In this document: positions 9,276 to 18,655 of the stretch, in pieces
Position numbering within the stretch: position 1 is the first letter of the stretch
Layout of the letters: every line of letters begins with the position of its first letter
From: Leptolyngbya sp. CCY15150
Lineage (GTDB): Bacteria; Cyanobacteriota; Cyanobacteriia; RECH01
Length of the DNA: 64,000 bases
Assembly (NCBI RefSeq): GCF_016888135.1
Contig: NZ_JACSWB010000207.1
Coordinates: forward strand, 248,001 to 312,000
Reading direction: 5' to 3'
Position numbers and translations under genes: made by a program
Notes under the pieces: model-generated
The model's database searches: none
What the model saw: only the letters and a program-made list of their open reading frames with translations
Told to the model about the DNA's origin: nothing

Positions 9276-10334
9276 CTAAGGATAAAAGCAAAGCTTCGGT
9301 AGTCCTAGGGTTTCGTCCCACCCCATCATAATATTTAGACATTGTAAAGCTTGGCCGGCCTGACCTTTCAGCAAATTATCAATAGCCGACATGACAATCA
9401 CCCGTCCAGTGCGTTGATCGACTTCAATGCCGATGTAGCACAGGTTGGTGCCACAGGCCCACTTGGTTTGGGGATAGACGCCGCTGGGCAAGATCTTCAC
9501 CCAGGGAGAAGAGCGGTAAAAAGCTTGGTAAATCGTGGATAAATCCTCCCGCACCAGCCCCGGATCGCGCATGGTGGCATAGACGGTGGCCAAAATACCC
9601 CGCGCCATGGGAATCAAGTGGGGCGTAAACTGCACCATCACCTCATGACCCGCCAGATCGCTACAAATCTGCTCAATTTCGGGGGTATGGCGATGGCGGG
9701 CCACGCCGTAGGCACCCAAACTATTGTCGGCTTCGGCTAGCAACATATTGGTTTTAGCCTGGCGGCCACCGCCGGAGGTTCCCGATTTAGCGTCAATAAT
9801 GGCCGTTTCGGGGGATACCAAACCTTGCTTCAGCAACGGCGATAGGGCCAGCAGGCTAGCGGTGGGATAACAGCCGGGACAGCCGACGAGGCGAGCTTGG
9901 GCAATTTGGCTACGGTACAGCTCGGGCAATCCATACACCGCCGTTTCCGCCACAGAGCGATCGCTCCTTTCTTTGCCATACCAAGTTTGATAGGTATCCA
10001 GGTCAAAAAATCGGTAATCTGCGGATAGATCTAGCACCCGACAGCCCCGCTCCAATAGGCGGGGCGCTAAATCACAGGCAATGCCATTGGGGAGAGATAG
10101 GAACACCACCTGGCAGCGATCGGCAATTTGATCGAGATCGATCGCCTCAATAGACTGGGTGATGGCGTGCCCCAAGTGGGGGTAGAGGTCAGAAAAGGGC
10201 TTTCCGGCTGTACTATCGCCGCCTAAGTACACCAGATCAAGCTTGGGATGGTCGAATAGAAGCCGTACCAACTGCACACCGCCATAGCCCGAGGCACCCA
10301 CAATCCCCACTGATATCCGTTCCGCGTCACCCAT
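9276..10334 (-). CDS. argC: N-acetyl-gamma-glutamyl-phosphate reductase
   Basis: The 352-residue enzyme catalyses the third step of arginine synthesis, NADPH-dependent reduction of N-acetylglutamyl-5-phosphate. The N-terminus has the Rossmann motif [17 protein letters not shown]. The catalytic Cys155 lies in [10 protein letters not shown], and the substrate-binding SGTSGGGR stretch and HRHTPEIEQ motif follow. Length matches bacterial ArgC. The gene is monocistronic on the minus strand, as is common in cyanobacteria, where arg genes are scattered. A short adenine-poor gap holds no obvious terminator downstream. Confidence 0.95.
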   Translation of the reverse strand: MGDAERISVGIVGASGYGGVQLVRLLFDHPKLDLVYLGGDSTAGKPFSDLYPHLGHAITQSIEAIDLDQIADRCQVVFLSLPNGIACDLAPRLLERGCRVLDLSADYRFFDLDTYQTWYGKERSDRSVAETAVYGLPELYRSQIAQARLVGCPGCYPTASLLALSPLLKQGLVSPETAIIDAKSGTSGGGRQAKTNMLLAEADNSLGAYGVARHRHTPEIEQICSDLAGHEVMVQFTPHLIPMARGILATVYATMRDPGLVREDLSTIYQAFYRSSPWVKILPSGVYPQTKWACGTNLCYIGIEVDQRTGRVIVMSAIDNLLKGQAGQALQCLNIMMGWDETLGLPKLCFYP

Positions 10335-10811
10335 AATGTCTTAACCTTTCGATGTTCTAAAAAACCGCTGAAGTGCTTTTGTATACACCTGACTTTACAC
10401 CGCTAACCCCGTTTTGTGACCGAGAGCGATCGCCCTTTTCCAAGTCCGGCGCGCGTCGTTGTCATGATGTCTGGAATGAACCCTGTAATGACATGATGAT
10501 GGTTTCATGAATGCGGGTGAAATGGAAAACACCCCAAAGCCTGCAAAGGAGGAACAGAGAAAACAGACTATTTCTTCTATACAGCCCTTATATAGAGAGC
10601 CCTTATATAGAGATAGAGCGTCAAACCCTAGCCCTGCCCCTAGCTCTTCGGGTGGCATCATCCATCTGTTCGCGATCGCCTTTTATGGTAACTGTTCCTT
10701 TGGCTGACGGCCGATGGAACCTAGGCCGTTCAAAAGAATGCGCTGTTAACATCTGCGGCTCTGAATCAGAGTACCGCAAGACTCCTTGCATCTCGATGGA
10801 TCATGATTAAA
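10335..10811. other. Intergenic region upstream of argC, with tandem repeat
   Basis: Small frames here lack coding character. The region contains the 15-bp tandem duplication at 10584-10613 and a few HIP1 sites. It must hold the argC promoter, but no clear boxes were recognised. Confidence 0.4.
10584..10613. repeat. 15-bp perfect tandem duplication
   Basis: Two perfect adjacent copies of GCCCTTATATAGAGA lie at 10584-10598 and 10599-10613, followed by a partial TAGAG. The TATATAG core is AT-rich and could act as promoter elements, but this is not shown. Confidence 0.85.
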
Positions 10812-10883
<72 letters not shown>

Positions 10884-10952
10884 AGATTGCTTAGCGTAGA
10901 TTAGTATAACAAACTTGGGCCCAGAGCAGCGATTCCTGGAGGGAGAGATAGG

Positions 10953-11894
10953 GTGAAATCTGTGGTGGTATTTGGCAGTCTCAATATGGATCTGGTGACC
11001 CGCTGCGATCGCTTTCCTCAACCGGGAGAAACTTTGGTGGGCAGAGACTTCACCACCGTGCCAGGGGGCAAGGGAGCCAACCAAGCTGTGGCGGCGGCGC
11101 GGTTGGGTGTACCAACAGACTTGATAGGACGGGTCGGCCAGGATGATATGGGGCGATCGCTGCTGGCAAACCTTCAGCAGGCCGGGGTGGGTTGTCAGGG
11201 GGTGGCGGTGGATCGTGACAGTTCGTCAGGCGTGGCGGCGATCGCGGTGGATGGTCGGGGCGAAAATCAGATTGTGATTGTGCCGGGCGCGAATGGCCGG
11301 GTTGATACGACCGATCTACAGCGCTTGGCGACCTATCTACCCCAGGCAGGTGTGCTGCTGTTGCAGCTCGAAGTTCCTCTACCGGCCGTGGTATCAGCAG
11401 CCCAGATGGCCCGCGATCTGGGCGTACGGGTGATGCTCGATCCAGCTCCCGCCCAAGCGCTGCCGGCCGATCTCTTGCCCCTGCTCCATTGCATCACGCC
11501 CAATCAGGTGGAAGCAGAGCAACTGGTGGGGTTTCCGGTGGGCGATCGCGCTTCAGCGCAGCGGGCCGGTGAGGTGTTGGTGGAGCGGGGGGTGGCGATC
11601 GCCATTGTGAAATTGGGACGTCAGGGGGCGATCGCGGTGACGACCGATCAGGTCTGGGTGCAGCCGGCCTTCTCGGTACCCGTGGTGGATACGGTGGCGG
11701 CGGGGGATGCCTTTAACGGCGGTCTGGCGACGGCCATGGTGCAGGGACTACCCTTACCTGAGGCACTGCGTTGGGCAACGGCGATCGCCGCCCTATCGGT
11801 TGCCCAGCCTGGGGCCCAGCCCTCCATGCCCACCCGATCGACCGTGGAAGCATTTCTGGCCGATCCACCGCCCACAATCCAAAGTCTTGCTTAA
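10953..11894 (+). CDS. rbsK: Ribokinase (PfkB family sugar kinase)
   Basis: The 313-residue enzyme phosphorylates D-ribose to ribose-5-phosphate. The N-terminus FGSLNMDLV and the PfkB signature 1 (GGKGANQAVAAARLG) are intact. The second signature, DTVAAGDAFNGGLA, holds the catalytic Asp of GAGD-type kinases (here AAGDAF). The start is a GTG at 10953 with a GGAGGG region about ten bases upstream. No ribose transporter or RbsD gene adjoins it, so it probably salvages intracellular ribose. It could act on another sugar of the PfkB group. Confidence 0.85.
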   Translation: MKSVVVFGSLNMDLVTRCDRFPQPGETLVGRDFTTVPGGKGANQAVAAARLGVPTDLIGRVGQDDMGRSLLANLQQAGVGCQGVAVDRDSSSGVAAIAVDGRGENQIVIVPGANGRVDTTDLQRLATYLPQAGVLLLQLEVPLPAVVSAAQMARDLGVRVMLDPAPAQALPADLLPLLHCITPNQVEAEQLVGFPVGDRASAQRAGEVLVERGVAIAIVKLGRQGAIAVTTDQVWVQPAFSVPVVDTVAAGDAFNGGLATAMVQGLPLPEALRWATAIAALSVAQPGAQPSMPTRSTVEAFLADPPPTIQSLA

Positions 11895-11991
11895 GGATCT
11901 TCACCAAGGCAGAAAATGTACTGCAAGATACGGCCATTGCTGTAGAACTGGTTTGATTTCACCCTTAAAAAATTTAAGAGGATTAGAAACA

Positions 11992-12429
11992 ATGGGATTT
12001 TTAAGTCGAATTTTGGGGACTGGAGCAAAAACAGCCCAATCAGGTGCTAGTAGCGCTGCCTCTAGCGCTGCTTCTAGTGCGGCATCGTCCATATCATCAG
12101 GCAAGTCGTTGGGTAGCCAAGCCAATGCGGCCAAGGCCAGTAGCACCGGATCTGCCAAGGCAGATAAGTCGCCCGATGCCATTCCCCCAGAGCGCGTCGG
12201 GCTCAATGGTGAGTATGACGACAGTGGTCTGGCGAAGCGCGTCGCCCAGTCGTTTGACCAGGATGCGCAACTAGATGATGTAGAGACGCTGTTTGTGGCC
12301 CAAACCAGCAGCACGGTGGTTCTGAAGGGAACGGTGCCCAGCCAGACCATCCTCAACCGCATGGTGACGGTCGCTCGGGGGGTAAGCGGGGCTACGGCCG
12401 TGGACACCAGCCAGGTAACGGTAGGCTAA
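11992..12429 (+). CDS. Small protein with Ala/Ser-rich N-terminus and BON-like C-terminus
   Basis: The 145-residue protein starts at the ATG at 11992, preceded by AAGAGGA; a longer in-frame opening upstream overlaps rbsK and lacks coding character. Residues 1-60 are Ala/Ser-rich low complexity (SSAASSAASS). Residues 75-145 read like a BON fold: VAQSFDQDAQLDDVETLFVAQTS, VVLKGTVPSQTILNRMVTVARGVSGATAVD. BON domains bind membranes or glycans, and a close relative in cyanobacteria is annotated as a transport-associated protein. No signal peptide is present. Function unknown. Confidence 0.65.
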   Translation: MGFLSRILGTGAKTAQSGASSAASSAASSAASSISSGKSLGSQANAAKASSTGSAKADKSPDAIPPERVGLNGEYDDSGLAKRVAQSFDQDAQLDDVETLFVAQTSSTVVLKGTVPSQTILNRMVTVARGVSGATAVDTSQVTVG

Positions 12430-12463
12430 GTCCAGTTCCTTTGAATCGCGATCGCCCGCTAGG

Positions 12464-13153
12464 TTAGGAAAGCAGCGTCTTGCAATAGGCCTGCACTAAA
12501 AGATCAATGCCGGTGATCGCCGTGCCCACCACCACACAGGTCGCCCCCAACTCTAGAGACTGGCGAGCCATCTGGGGGGAGGCAATGCCGCCTTCACAGA
12601 TGATGGGTACGGAGAGATGCTGAACCAAATCCTTGAGCAACTCAAAGCCGGGGGGCTTTAGGTGTTGAGTTGCGGCGGTATAGCCGTAGAGGGTGGTACC
12701 AACGCAATCAGCTCCAGCAGCTACGGCGGCGATCGCTGCCTCTAGGGTATCCACATCGGCCATCACTGGCCTGTGCAATTGATGGTGAATGTGATCAATC
12801 AGAGCAGCCACCGTCTCCCCTTCAGGGCGTGGCCGCGTGGTGGCGTCAATGGCAATGATGTCGGCTCCTGCCTGGGCGATCGCGTTGGCGTGAACAATCT
12901 GCGGCGTAATATAAACGTCGCAGTTGGGAATCTGCTGCTTCCAAAGGCCAATCATTGGCGCGGAGATGCGCGGGCGGACGGCTTCGATATGGGCGGGGCT
13001 ATCAATCCGCACCCCCACGGCCCCTTGTAAAACAGCGGCTTCCGCCATGGCGGCAATCACCGACGGCTGGTGAAGGGGAGAGGTGGCCGGTGCTTGGCAG
13101 GAGACCACTAAGCCACCCTGTAGGATAGTTTGCCAATCGGAAGCCTGAACCAT
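12464..13153 (-). CDS. nanE: Putative N-acetylmannosamine-6-phosphate 2-epimerase
   Basis: The 229-residue TIM-barrel enzyme interconverts ManNAc-6-P and GlcNAc-6-P. Family stretches seen are LQGGLVVSCQAP at the N-terminus, the IIAIDATTRPRP strand, ADVDTLEAA, and the phosphate-binding ICEGGI and VVVGTAIT loops at the C-terminus. The start at 13153 gives the usual NanE length; an upstream extension in frame to 13264 lacks similarity. AAAGG lies upstream. No sialic-acid genes adjoin it. It may feed amino sugars into GlcNAc-6-P; anmK elsewhere in the window also handles cell-wall amino sugars. Confidence 0.85.
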   Translation of the reverse strand: MVQASDWQTILQGGLVVSCQAPATSPLHQPSVIAAMAEAAVLQGAVGVRIDSPAHIEAVRPRISAPMIGLWKQQIPNCDVYITPQIVHANAIAQAGADIIAIDATTRPRPEGETVAALIDHIHHQLHRPVMADVDTLEAAIAAVAAGADCVGTTLYGYTAATQHLKPPGFELLKDLVQHLSVPIICEGGIASPQMARQSLELGATCVVVGTAITGIDLLVQAYCKTLLS

Positions 13154-13272
13154 GAGACGCTGCCTTTGCCAAAGTACGCCCCTGATTATGCCATGGGGTA
13201 GGCCGAGGGCGATCGCTTCCGACTTTCTCCAGGTCTGGGATAGCGCATACCCGCAGATCACCACCTTAAGAC

Positions 13273-14211
13273 TTAGTGATACACCGAGCCATTGGGCATG
13301 ATCGTGCCGCTGAGATTTGCGCCGACGGTTTTGACCATAATCTGGTCGCCAAAACCGACCTTGGCCCCCGTCAGGTCTGCGCCACTTAGGTCTGCACCGC
13401 TCAAGTCTGCACCAATCAGATTGGTGTCCCGCAGATTGGCATTGCGCAGGTTGGCCTGAAGTAAATTGGCCCGAAACAGCTTCGCGCCCTGCAAATTCGC
13501 TCCAGATAGATCAATTTTGTGGAGAAAGGTGTCGCTGAGGTTGGCACCACTCAAGTTTGCGCCACTTAAATTTTGACCAGACAGATCTTTTTCTTGCAAA
13601 TCCCGACCGCTGAGGTTTGCCCCCTTTAAGCTCTGCCCAACGCCACTGCCATTGGGGCGGGGTGAGGGTGGGGTCGGCGGTTGGTAGTAGGCATGGGTCG
13701 GCGTTTGCGAGTAAGGACGATAGGCCGCGTAGTAGCTAGGGGGCGGTGGGTAGTAGGACTGGGGTGGATGGTAGTAAGGGCGGGAGGAGGGTTGGGCGTA
13801 GCGCGGCGTTTGGTAGGACGAATAGGATGCCGACTGAGAGGATGCGGCATCGGACTGGGCAGCGGGACTGGGCTGATAGGTAGGGCGCGGTGGTGGCTGG
13901 TAGGGGGGCGGTGAATAGGAGGGCTTAGGCGGCGGAGAATAGGAGGGATTGGGTGCAGAGCTGGCGGCGGGCCGTTCGGTAGTCTTTCTTGACCGATGCC
14001 AATTGTGGGCATGGTGCGATCGCAGCCGATCACGAGCGTAGTTCAATTCCTTCAGCTTTTCCTGGGCCTCAGCCACTCGCTCCGGTTCATCCTTGGGAGC
14101 GCGATCGGGGTGCCACAAAAAGGCCAGCTTTTTATAGGCTTGCCGTACATCCTCTGCCGTTGCGCCTGGGCGCAGCCCCAGAACCTTGTAGCATTTTTCT
14201 AGGTCGTTCAT
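13273..14211 (-). CDS. DnaJ-domain protein with C-terminal pentapeptide repeats
   Basis: The 312-residue protein starts with a J domain (residues 3-70) with intact HPD at 34-36, so it should stimulate an Hsp70. A Pro/Tyr/Ser-rich linker of about 110 residues (repeated YSPPP, YQPPP) follows. Then comes a pentapeptide-repeat domain of about 95 residues (GANLSG, ADLSGADLTG), which folds as a right-handed beta-helix. Such J-pentapeptide fusions are typical of cyanobacteria. They may recruit DnaK to a specific client or surface. The ATG at 14211 was chosen because the J domain begins there. Confidence 0.85.
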   Translation of the reverse strand: MNDLEKCYKVLGLRPGATAEDVRQAYKKLAFLWHPDRAPKDEPERVAEAQEKLKELNYARDRLRSHHAHNWHRSRKTTERPAASSAPNPSYSPPPKPSYSPPPYQPPPRPTYQPSPAAQSDAASSQSASYSSYQTPRYAQPSSRPYYHPPQSYYPPPPSYYAAYRPYSQTPTHAYYQPPTPPSPRPNGSGVGQSLKGANLSGRDLQEKDLSGQNLSGANLSGANLSDTFLHKIDLSGANLQGAKLFRANLLQANLRNANLRDTNLIGADLSGADLSGADLTGAKVGFGDQIMVKTVGANLSGTIMPNGSVYH

Positions 14212-14928
14212 AGACGATAAGGTTCCCAAAATCCTATCTCTGCATCGGAGAAAAGCTGACCTGTTGGCAAGATCAACGCCATTGATACCCTAACGTAACT
14301 GTCGCAGGTCGGTGCTGTCGAGCCGATAGAACTGCCGGTTACCCATGCCACCGACTACCAAGGGCGATCGCTCCACCTGCTTTAGCGATCGCTCATCCAT
14401 TCGTCTCGCTCACAACAAGGGCGATCGCTTCTGACGTGGCTCCAAGAAGAGGACGTCGTAAATCCTTGGAGTCTGGTCTGGCTGTCCATAGATTGATGTG
14501 GATTGAAGGCAGTATCTCTCATCTATTTCCTTGCTGCAAGAGATCTTGGCCTGTCTCAACATACGTTCATTTTAGTGACTCCAGTGTAAAGCGTGATCTC
14601 AGCTTTTCAAGCCATCCCATAGAAAAAGTCAAGAATTGCTCTTGCCTGGGTTGCTAGCGATCGCTTTCCCTCTTCATCCCATTCCCCAAACCTGAAATCA
14701 GGATTTCGGGGGTATAAAAGGATGGTACAATCATGGGTTTCGGTGAAAAGCCGATGTAGTGCGCTGCCTGGATAGATCTCCTGAAAAATTTTACGCCCTC
14801 CCTAGCCCTCTCTGGGAGAGGCGTTTGGGGACACAATCGATAACAAGGCGATCGAGCAATCAGGCACCTAGACGCCTGAGCAGCACTACCATATGAAATG
14901 AGAATCAACGGACACGACCGCGACACCT
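14212..14928. other. Intergenic region upstream of nrdJ
   Basis: About 700 bases without a convincing gene. It has several HIP1 sites, and one degenerate copy of the dispersed CCCTCTC/GGGAGAGG repeat at about 14795-14835. Upstream of nrdJ there is a TATAAAAGG...TACAAT stretch (14714-14733) that could be promoter material. No B12 riboswitch is seen here. Confidence 0.4.
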
Positions 14929-17900
14929 ATGATCCAATCCCGCATATCACCCCAACGGCAGGACAACCTCGATCAAACCCGCCAGGCCAGTCAATTTCCA
15001 GACTACGCCCCCGCCGCCAACTCGGTGTTTTATCGCACCTATAGCCGCCGTGGAGAAGACGGAGCCAATTTACGCGAAACCTGGAAACAGGTGTGCGATC
15101 GCACCCTGAATGGGCTAAAGGAATTAGGAAATCTGACCGACGAGGAAGCTGCTCTGATTGAGCGGATGCAAACTGAGCTGAAGGCCCTCCCCTCCGGCCG
15201 CTGGCTGTGGGTGGGTGGCACCGACTGGATTAAGAAGCCCGAAAATTTCTCAGGAGCCTACAACTGCACCAGCACCAACGTGGACGACTGGCGTGCCTTT
15301 GGGCTGATGATGGACTTGGCCATGATGGGCTGCGGCACCGGAGCTGTGCTGGAGCCACACTATATCGGCAAGCTGCCAGCCATTCGTAACCTGCTCACCG
15401 TTGACATGCAGGGCGAAATCGGTGCAACGCCGGTGAGCGATCGCCAAGAGGAAACCCGCGTCACCATCGAGGGCGATCGCGTGGTGATCCAAGTGGGCGA
15501 TAGCCGTCAGGGTTGGGTCAAGTCCTACCAAACGGTGCTGGAGCTGGCCAGCGACGAACGCTTCAACGCTGCCGTGCAGGTGACCATTGACCTCAGCGAT
15601 GTCCGCCCGGCTGGAGAACGCCTCAAGGGGTTTGGAGGCATGGCCAACCCCATCCGCCTACCGAAGCTCTACGCCCGCTGTGCGACCATTCTTAATAAAG
15701 CGATCGGCCGGCAGTTGACCTCGGTGGAATGCTGTTTGCTGATCGATGAAGCCGCGGCCTGCGTGGTGGCAGGTAATATCCGCCGCTGTCTGCCCGAAGA
15801 TGCCTTGGTTCATACAGATCACGGACTTGTGGCCATCAAGGATGTCAAGGTTGGGGATTTTGTGCAGACACCCCTAGGTTTCCGGCGGGTCACGAATAAG
15901 TTTGACCAGGGTGTACAGGATGTTTACGAAATCGAGACCAACGGCCCCCTGCCCAGAGCAACGTTGAATCACCGGGTGGCTGTCCTTGCCGATGTTAAAG
16001 GAGAGATACAGTGGAAGCAGGTCGATCAGCTGGAAGCAGGGGATCGCTTGATGCACAGCACCCAGGTTCTGCCTGGTACCGTAACCACTCTCCCGGCCGA
16101 CTTCACTGCTGATCGACCAGAGCAAAGCCGTACAGCCAAGCATGTCGCTATTCCGTCCTTGACGGCTGATGTGGCATGGCTGATTGGCTACACACACGGC
16201 GATGGCTATGTGGCTCTGGGCCGCAACAAGCATAACAAGCCCTATGGTCGGGTGGAATGGGCCATGAATGCCAACGATGGGGTACTTACCCAACGCTTGC
16301 AAGCCAAACTAGATAGAGCTTTGGCTCAGTTTGGACTCACCGCCACCCACGGCATTGTGAACGGTGAGAACACCGCTAAATCAGTTTGTTCTTCCATTCG
16401 CCTAGCAGAATACTTCCACCGCCATATCAAGCAACCCACCCAGCCTCTCACTATCCCAACCTTCATCTTGCAAGGTTCTATTGACATTCGCGCTGCATAC
16501 TTGGCGGGTTTGATGGACAGTGATGGAGCTGTGAATAATCGGCCTCCCCACCTGGTCACGACGGTTTATCCTGCCTTTGCCCGTCAAGCGGCAGCGGTTC
16601 TGTCCAGTCTGGGTATTGCTGGACGAGTGCGTTTGATCCGTCCCCAAAAAGAAAACTGGCAGGTGAAATACAACGTCACTCTTCCCGCCTTTAAGGGTCA
16701 GTACAACAGCCTGATAGCGCCCCACTCTGTCAAGGGTGAACTACGTCAGGGGCTAAAAATGTATGGCTTCACAGTGCCAGCCTCCCTCATGCGTGAGATC
16801 TATACTTACAGCGAAATGCGTGGCATGGGCTTTCAAGGCTCTCGACAGGTGGATTCCAATTACGAGCGCTATATCGCTGAGGCGGATGTCAATCTGGATA
16901 TTCCCGTCACGGTGGAAGGCATCGGCAGCTATACCTCCATCCAAACCTATGACATTGAGGTTGAGGAAGCCCATTGTTTTTACTGTGACGGCTATCTCAC
17001 GCACAACAGCGCTGGGATGCGTCAGTTTGCTGAAGGTGACGAAGTTGCGGCCAGCGCGAAAGAAAATCTATGGCAGCAAGATGAAAACGGGAATTGGCGC
17101 ATTGATCCAGAGCGGGATGTGTTGCGCATGGCCAACCATACGCGGGTCTTTCACCACAAGCCGAGCCTAGACGAATGTACAGCAGCGGTGCGTAAGCAAT
17201 ATTACTCTGGCGAAGGGGCTATTCAGTGGGCTGGAGAGGCTGAACGCCGCGCACAAGGGAAGGGGCGCTATGGTCTGAATCCTTGTGGGGAGATTATCGG
17301 GCAGCAGTTCCATTGCAACTTGGCTGAGATCCACTTAAATCAACTGGATCCCAACAACCTCCAAGAGCAAGAAGCAGCCTTTACAGCGGGGGCGCTGGCG
17401 GTGGCAACCTTGCTGAACCATCAGTTTGTGGAACCACGCTACCGGCAGTCACGCCTCGAAGACCCAATTGTGGGAGTGAGCTTCACGGGATTGTTTGACT
17501 TCTTCGTCAATGCCTTTGGCGTCGAGTGGTTGCACTGGTGGACAGAGGGACGTCCGGATACCGTACGCGGTCTGGAGTTCAAGGCTCAAGAGCAGGCCTA
17601 TCTCTCACGATGGAAAGACATCGTCCATCAGGTGGTTTGGGACTATTGCGATCGCCACGGCATCAAGCGTCCCAACCGCTGTACGACCGTGCAGCCAGCG
17701 GGGACGAAGTCGCTGTTGACCGGAGCTTCGCCTGGCTGGCATCCGCCCAAGGCCCAGCGGTTCATTCGGCGGATCACCTTCCGCAAGGATGACCCCGTAG
17801 CCCTGGCCTGTCGCGACTATGGCTATTCTCTGATTCCGTCCCAGTCAGACAAGGATGAAACCGGCAACTTGCTGAACGATCCGTTTGATCCCCGCTGTAC

Positions 17901-18360
17901 GGAATGGTTGGTAGAACTGCCGGTGGAAGTGCCTTGGGCTAATATCCCTGGGGCCGACCAAGTAGATATCTCCAAATTCTCGGCCCTAGCCCAGTTTGAT
18001 TTCTACATGCAGGTGCAGCAGCATTACACAACCCACAACACCAGCGCCACCATCGAACTGCGGGAGCCGGAGATTGAGCCCCTAGCCACTCGCATCTATG
18101 AGGCAATTCGGGATGACCAGGGCTATATTTCTGCTGCTCTGCTGGCGCGGTTTGATGACCTACAGACCTTCCCGCGCTTGCCCTTCGAGCCGGTGGATAA
18201 AGCCACCTATGAAGAGCTGCGGCAGCAAGTCCTCCAACGGCAGCAAACCGATGATTTCTATGCGGCGCTCTGTCGCTATGATGCGGGTGAACTCATGGAA
18301 GCAGGGCCGGCGGGCTGCGATTCGGATAAGTGCATGATGCCGGAGCAGAAACCCGGCTAA
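14929..18360 (+). CDS. nrdJ: Adenosylcobalamin-dependent ribonucleotide reductase with in-frame intein
   Basis: The 1143-codon frame encodes a class II (B12-dependent) monomeric ribonucleotide reductase split by an intein at residues 287-693. Removing the intein leaves 736 residues, close to the Lactobacillus leichmannii RTPR. Class II landmarks are present: C113 in YNCTST, C786 in NPCGEI (thiyl-radical position by family), C796 in FHCNLAEI (disulfide partner), and the C-terminal CDSDKC pair C1130/C1135 that re-reduces the active site. The host sequence joins as NIRR-SAGMRQF. The enzyme makes deoxyribonucleotides and depends on cobalamin, whose synthesis genes lie 9 kb downstream. A terminator follows at 18408. 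Confidence 0.95.
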   Translation: MIQSRISPQRQDNLDQTRQASQFPDYAPAANSVFYRTYSRRGEDGANLRETWKQVCDRTLNGLKELGNLTDEEAALIERMQTELKALPSGRWLWVGGTDWIKKPENFSGAYNCTSTNVDDWRAFGLMMDLAMMGCGTGAVLEPHYIGKLPAIRNLLTVDMQGEIGATPVSDRQEETRVTIEGDRVVIQVGDSRQGWVKSYQTVLELASDERFNAAVQVTIDLSDVRPAGERLKGFGGMANPIRLPKLYARCATILNKAIGRQLTSVECCLLIDEAAACVVAGNIRRCLPEDALVHTDHGLVAIKDVKVGDFVQTPLGFRRVTNKFDQGVQDVYEIETNGPLPRATLNHRVAVLADVKGEIQWKQVDQLEAGDRLMHSTQVLPGTVTTLPADFTADRPEQSRTAKHVAIPSLTADVAWLIGYTHGDGYVALGRNKHNKPYGRVEWAMNANDGVLTQRLQAKLDRALAQFGLTATHGIVNGENTAKSVCSSIRLAEYFHRHIKQPTQPLTIPTFILQGSIDIRAAYLAGLMDSDGAVNNRPPHLVTTVYPAFARQAAAVLSSLGIAGRVRLIRPQKENWQVKYNVTLPAFKGQYNSLIAPHSVKGELRQGLKMYGFTVPASLMREIYTYSEMRGMGFQGSRQVDSNYERYIAEADVNLDIPVTVEGIGSYTSIQTYDIEVEEAHCFYCDGYLTHNSAGMRQFAEGDEVAASAKENLWQQDENGNWRIDPERDVLRMANHTRVFHHKPSLDECTAAVRKQYYSGEGAIQWAGEAERRAQGKGRYGLNPCGEIIGQQFHCNLAEIHLNQLDPNNLQEQEAAFTAGALAVATLLNHQFVEPRYRQSRLEDPIVGVSFTGLFDFFVNAFGVEWLHWWTEGRPDTVRGLEFKAQEQAYLSRWKDIVHQVVWDYCDRHGIKRPNRCTTVQPAGTKSLLTGASPGWHPPKAQRFIRRITFRKDDPVALACRDYGYSLIPSQSDKDETGNLLNDPFDPRCTEWLVELPVEVPWANIPGADQVDISKFSALAQFDFYMQVQQHYTTHNTSATIELREPEIEPLATRIYEAIRDDQGYISAALLARFDDLQTFPRLPFEPVDKATYEELRQQVLQRQQTDDFYAALCRYDAGELMEAGPAGCDSDKCMMPEQKPG
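15787..17007 (+). mobile_element. NrdJ intein with LAGLIDADG homing endonuclease
   Basis: A 407-residue intein starts at C287 (CLPEDALVHT) and ends at H692-N693, with Ser694 as the +1 nucleophile. Splicing block B is TLNH (Thr345, His348). Two dodecapeptide motifs, LIGYTHGDG (418-426) and LAGLMDSDG (525-533), mark a LAGLIDADG endonuclease domain with both acidic residues kept. All splicing residues needed for self-excision are present, so the intein looks active. Its insertion lies in the conserved RNR core just after NIRR. Confidence 0.92.
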
Positions 18361-18407
18361 AGCCTAAGCCCGACTAGGTTGGGGTCTGTAAACCTCAACT
18401 CTCTTGA

Positions 18408-18431
18408 GAGGTGTCCTAGGGCACCTCTTTT
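18408..18431 (+). terminator. Rho-independent terminator of nrdJ
   Basis: GAGGTGTCC-TA-GGGCACCTC forms a stem with one wobble pair and is followed by TTTT. It lies 48 bp after the nrdJ stop. Confidence 0.75.
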
Positions 18432-18501
18432 AGTTTGACCCAGTGGCCGACCTGACTGAATGCAGACAGAAAGGGTAAAGAGCCTGATGGGCAAAGGATT
18501 A

Positions 18502-18542
18502 GGGCGATCGCTCCCTCGCAAACGACAGGAAAGCGATCGCCC
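18502..18542. repeat. HIP1-based inverted repeat
   Basis: GGGCGATCGCT (18502-18512) pairs perfectly with AGCGATCGCCC (18532-18542) across a 19-base loop. Both arms are HIP1 octamers plus flanks, in the gap upstream of the RHH gene. No T-run follows, so a terminator is not supported. Confidence 0.7.
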
Positions 18543-18655
18543 CTTATGTAAACAAAAGTAACAAAAGTGCCGTCATGCTGGCATACTGTCTTGACAGCCT
18601 TGGGTTAGGGCACGTATTCTTTTGGCATACCCGGGTATTAATCACTGATTGTTGT

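Noticed and set aside
10395-10810. Several small open frames upstream of argC
   Set aside because: They overlap each other and the tandem repeat, lack coding character and have no recognisable product.
14436-14926. Two small open frames ahead of nrdJ
   Set aside because: They contain HIP1 and dispersed-repeat sequence, and no ribosome-binding site supports them.
14600-14928. Cobalamin riboswitch ahead of nrdJ
   Set aside because: No GCAACTGT core or matching 3' box was found on either strand.
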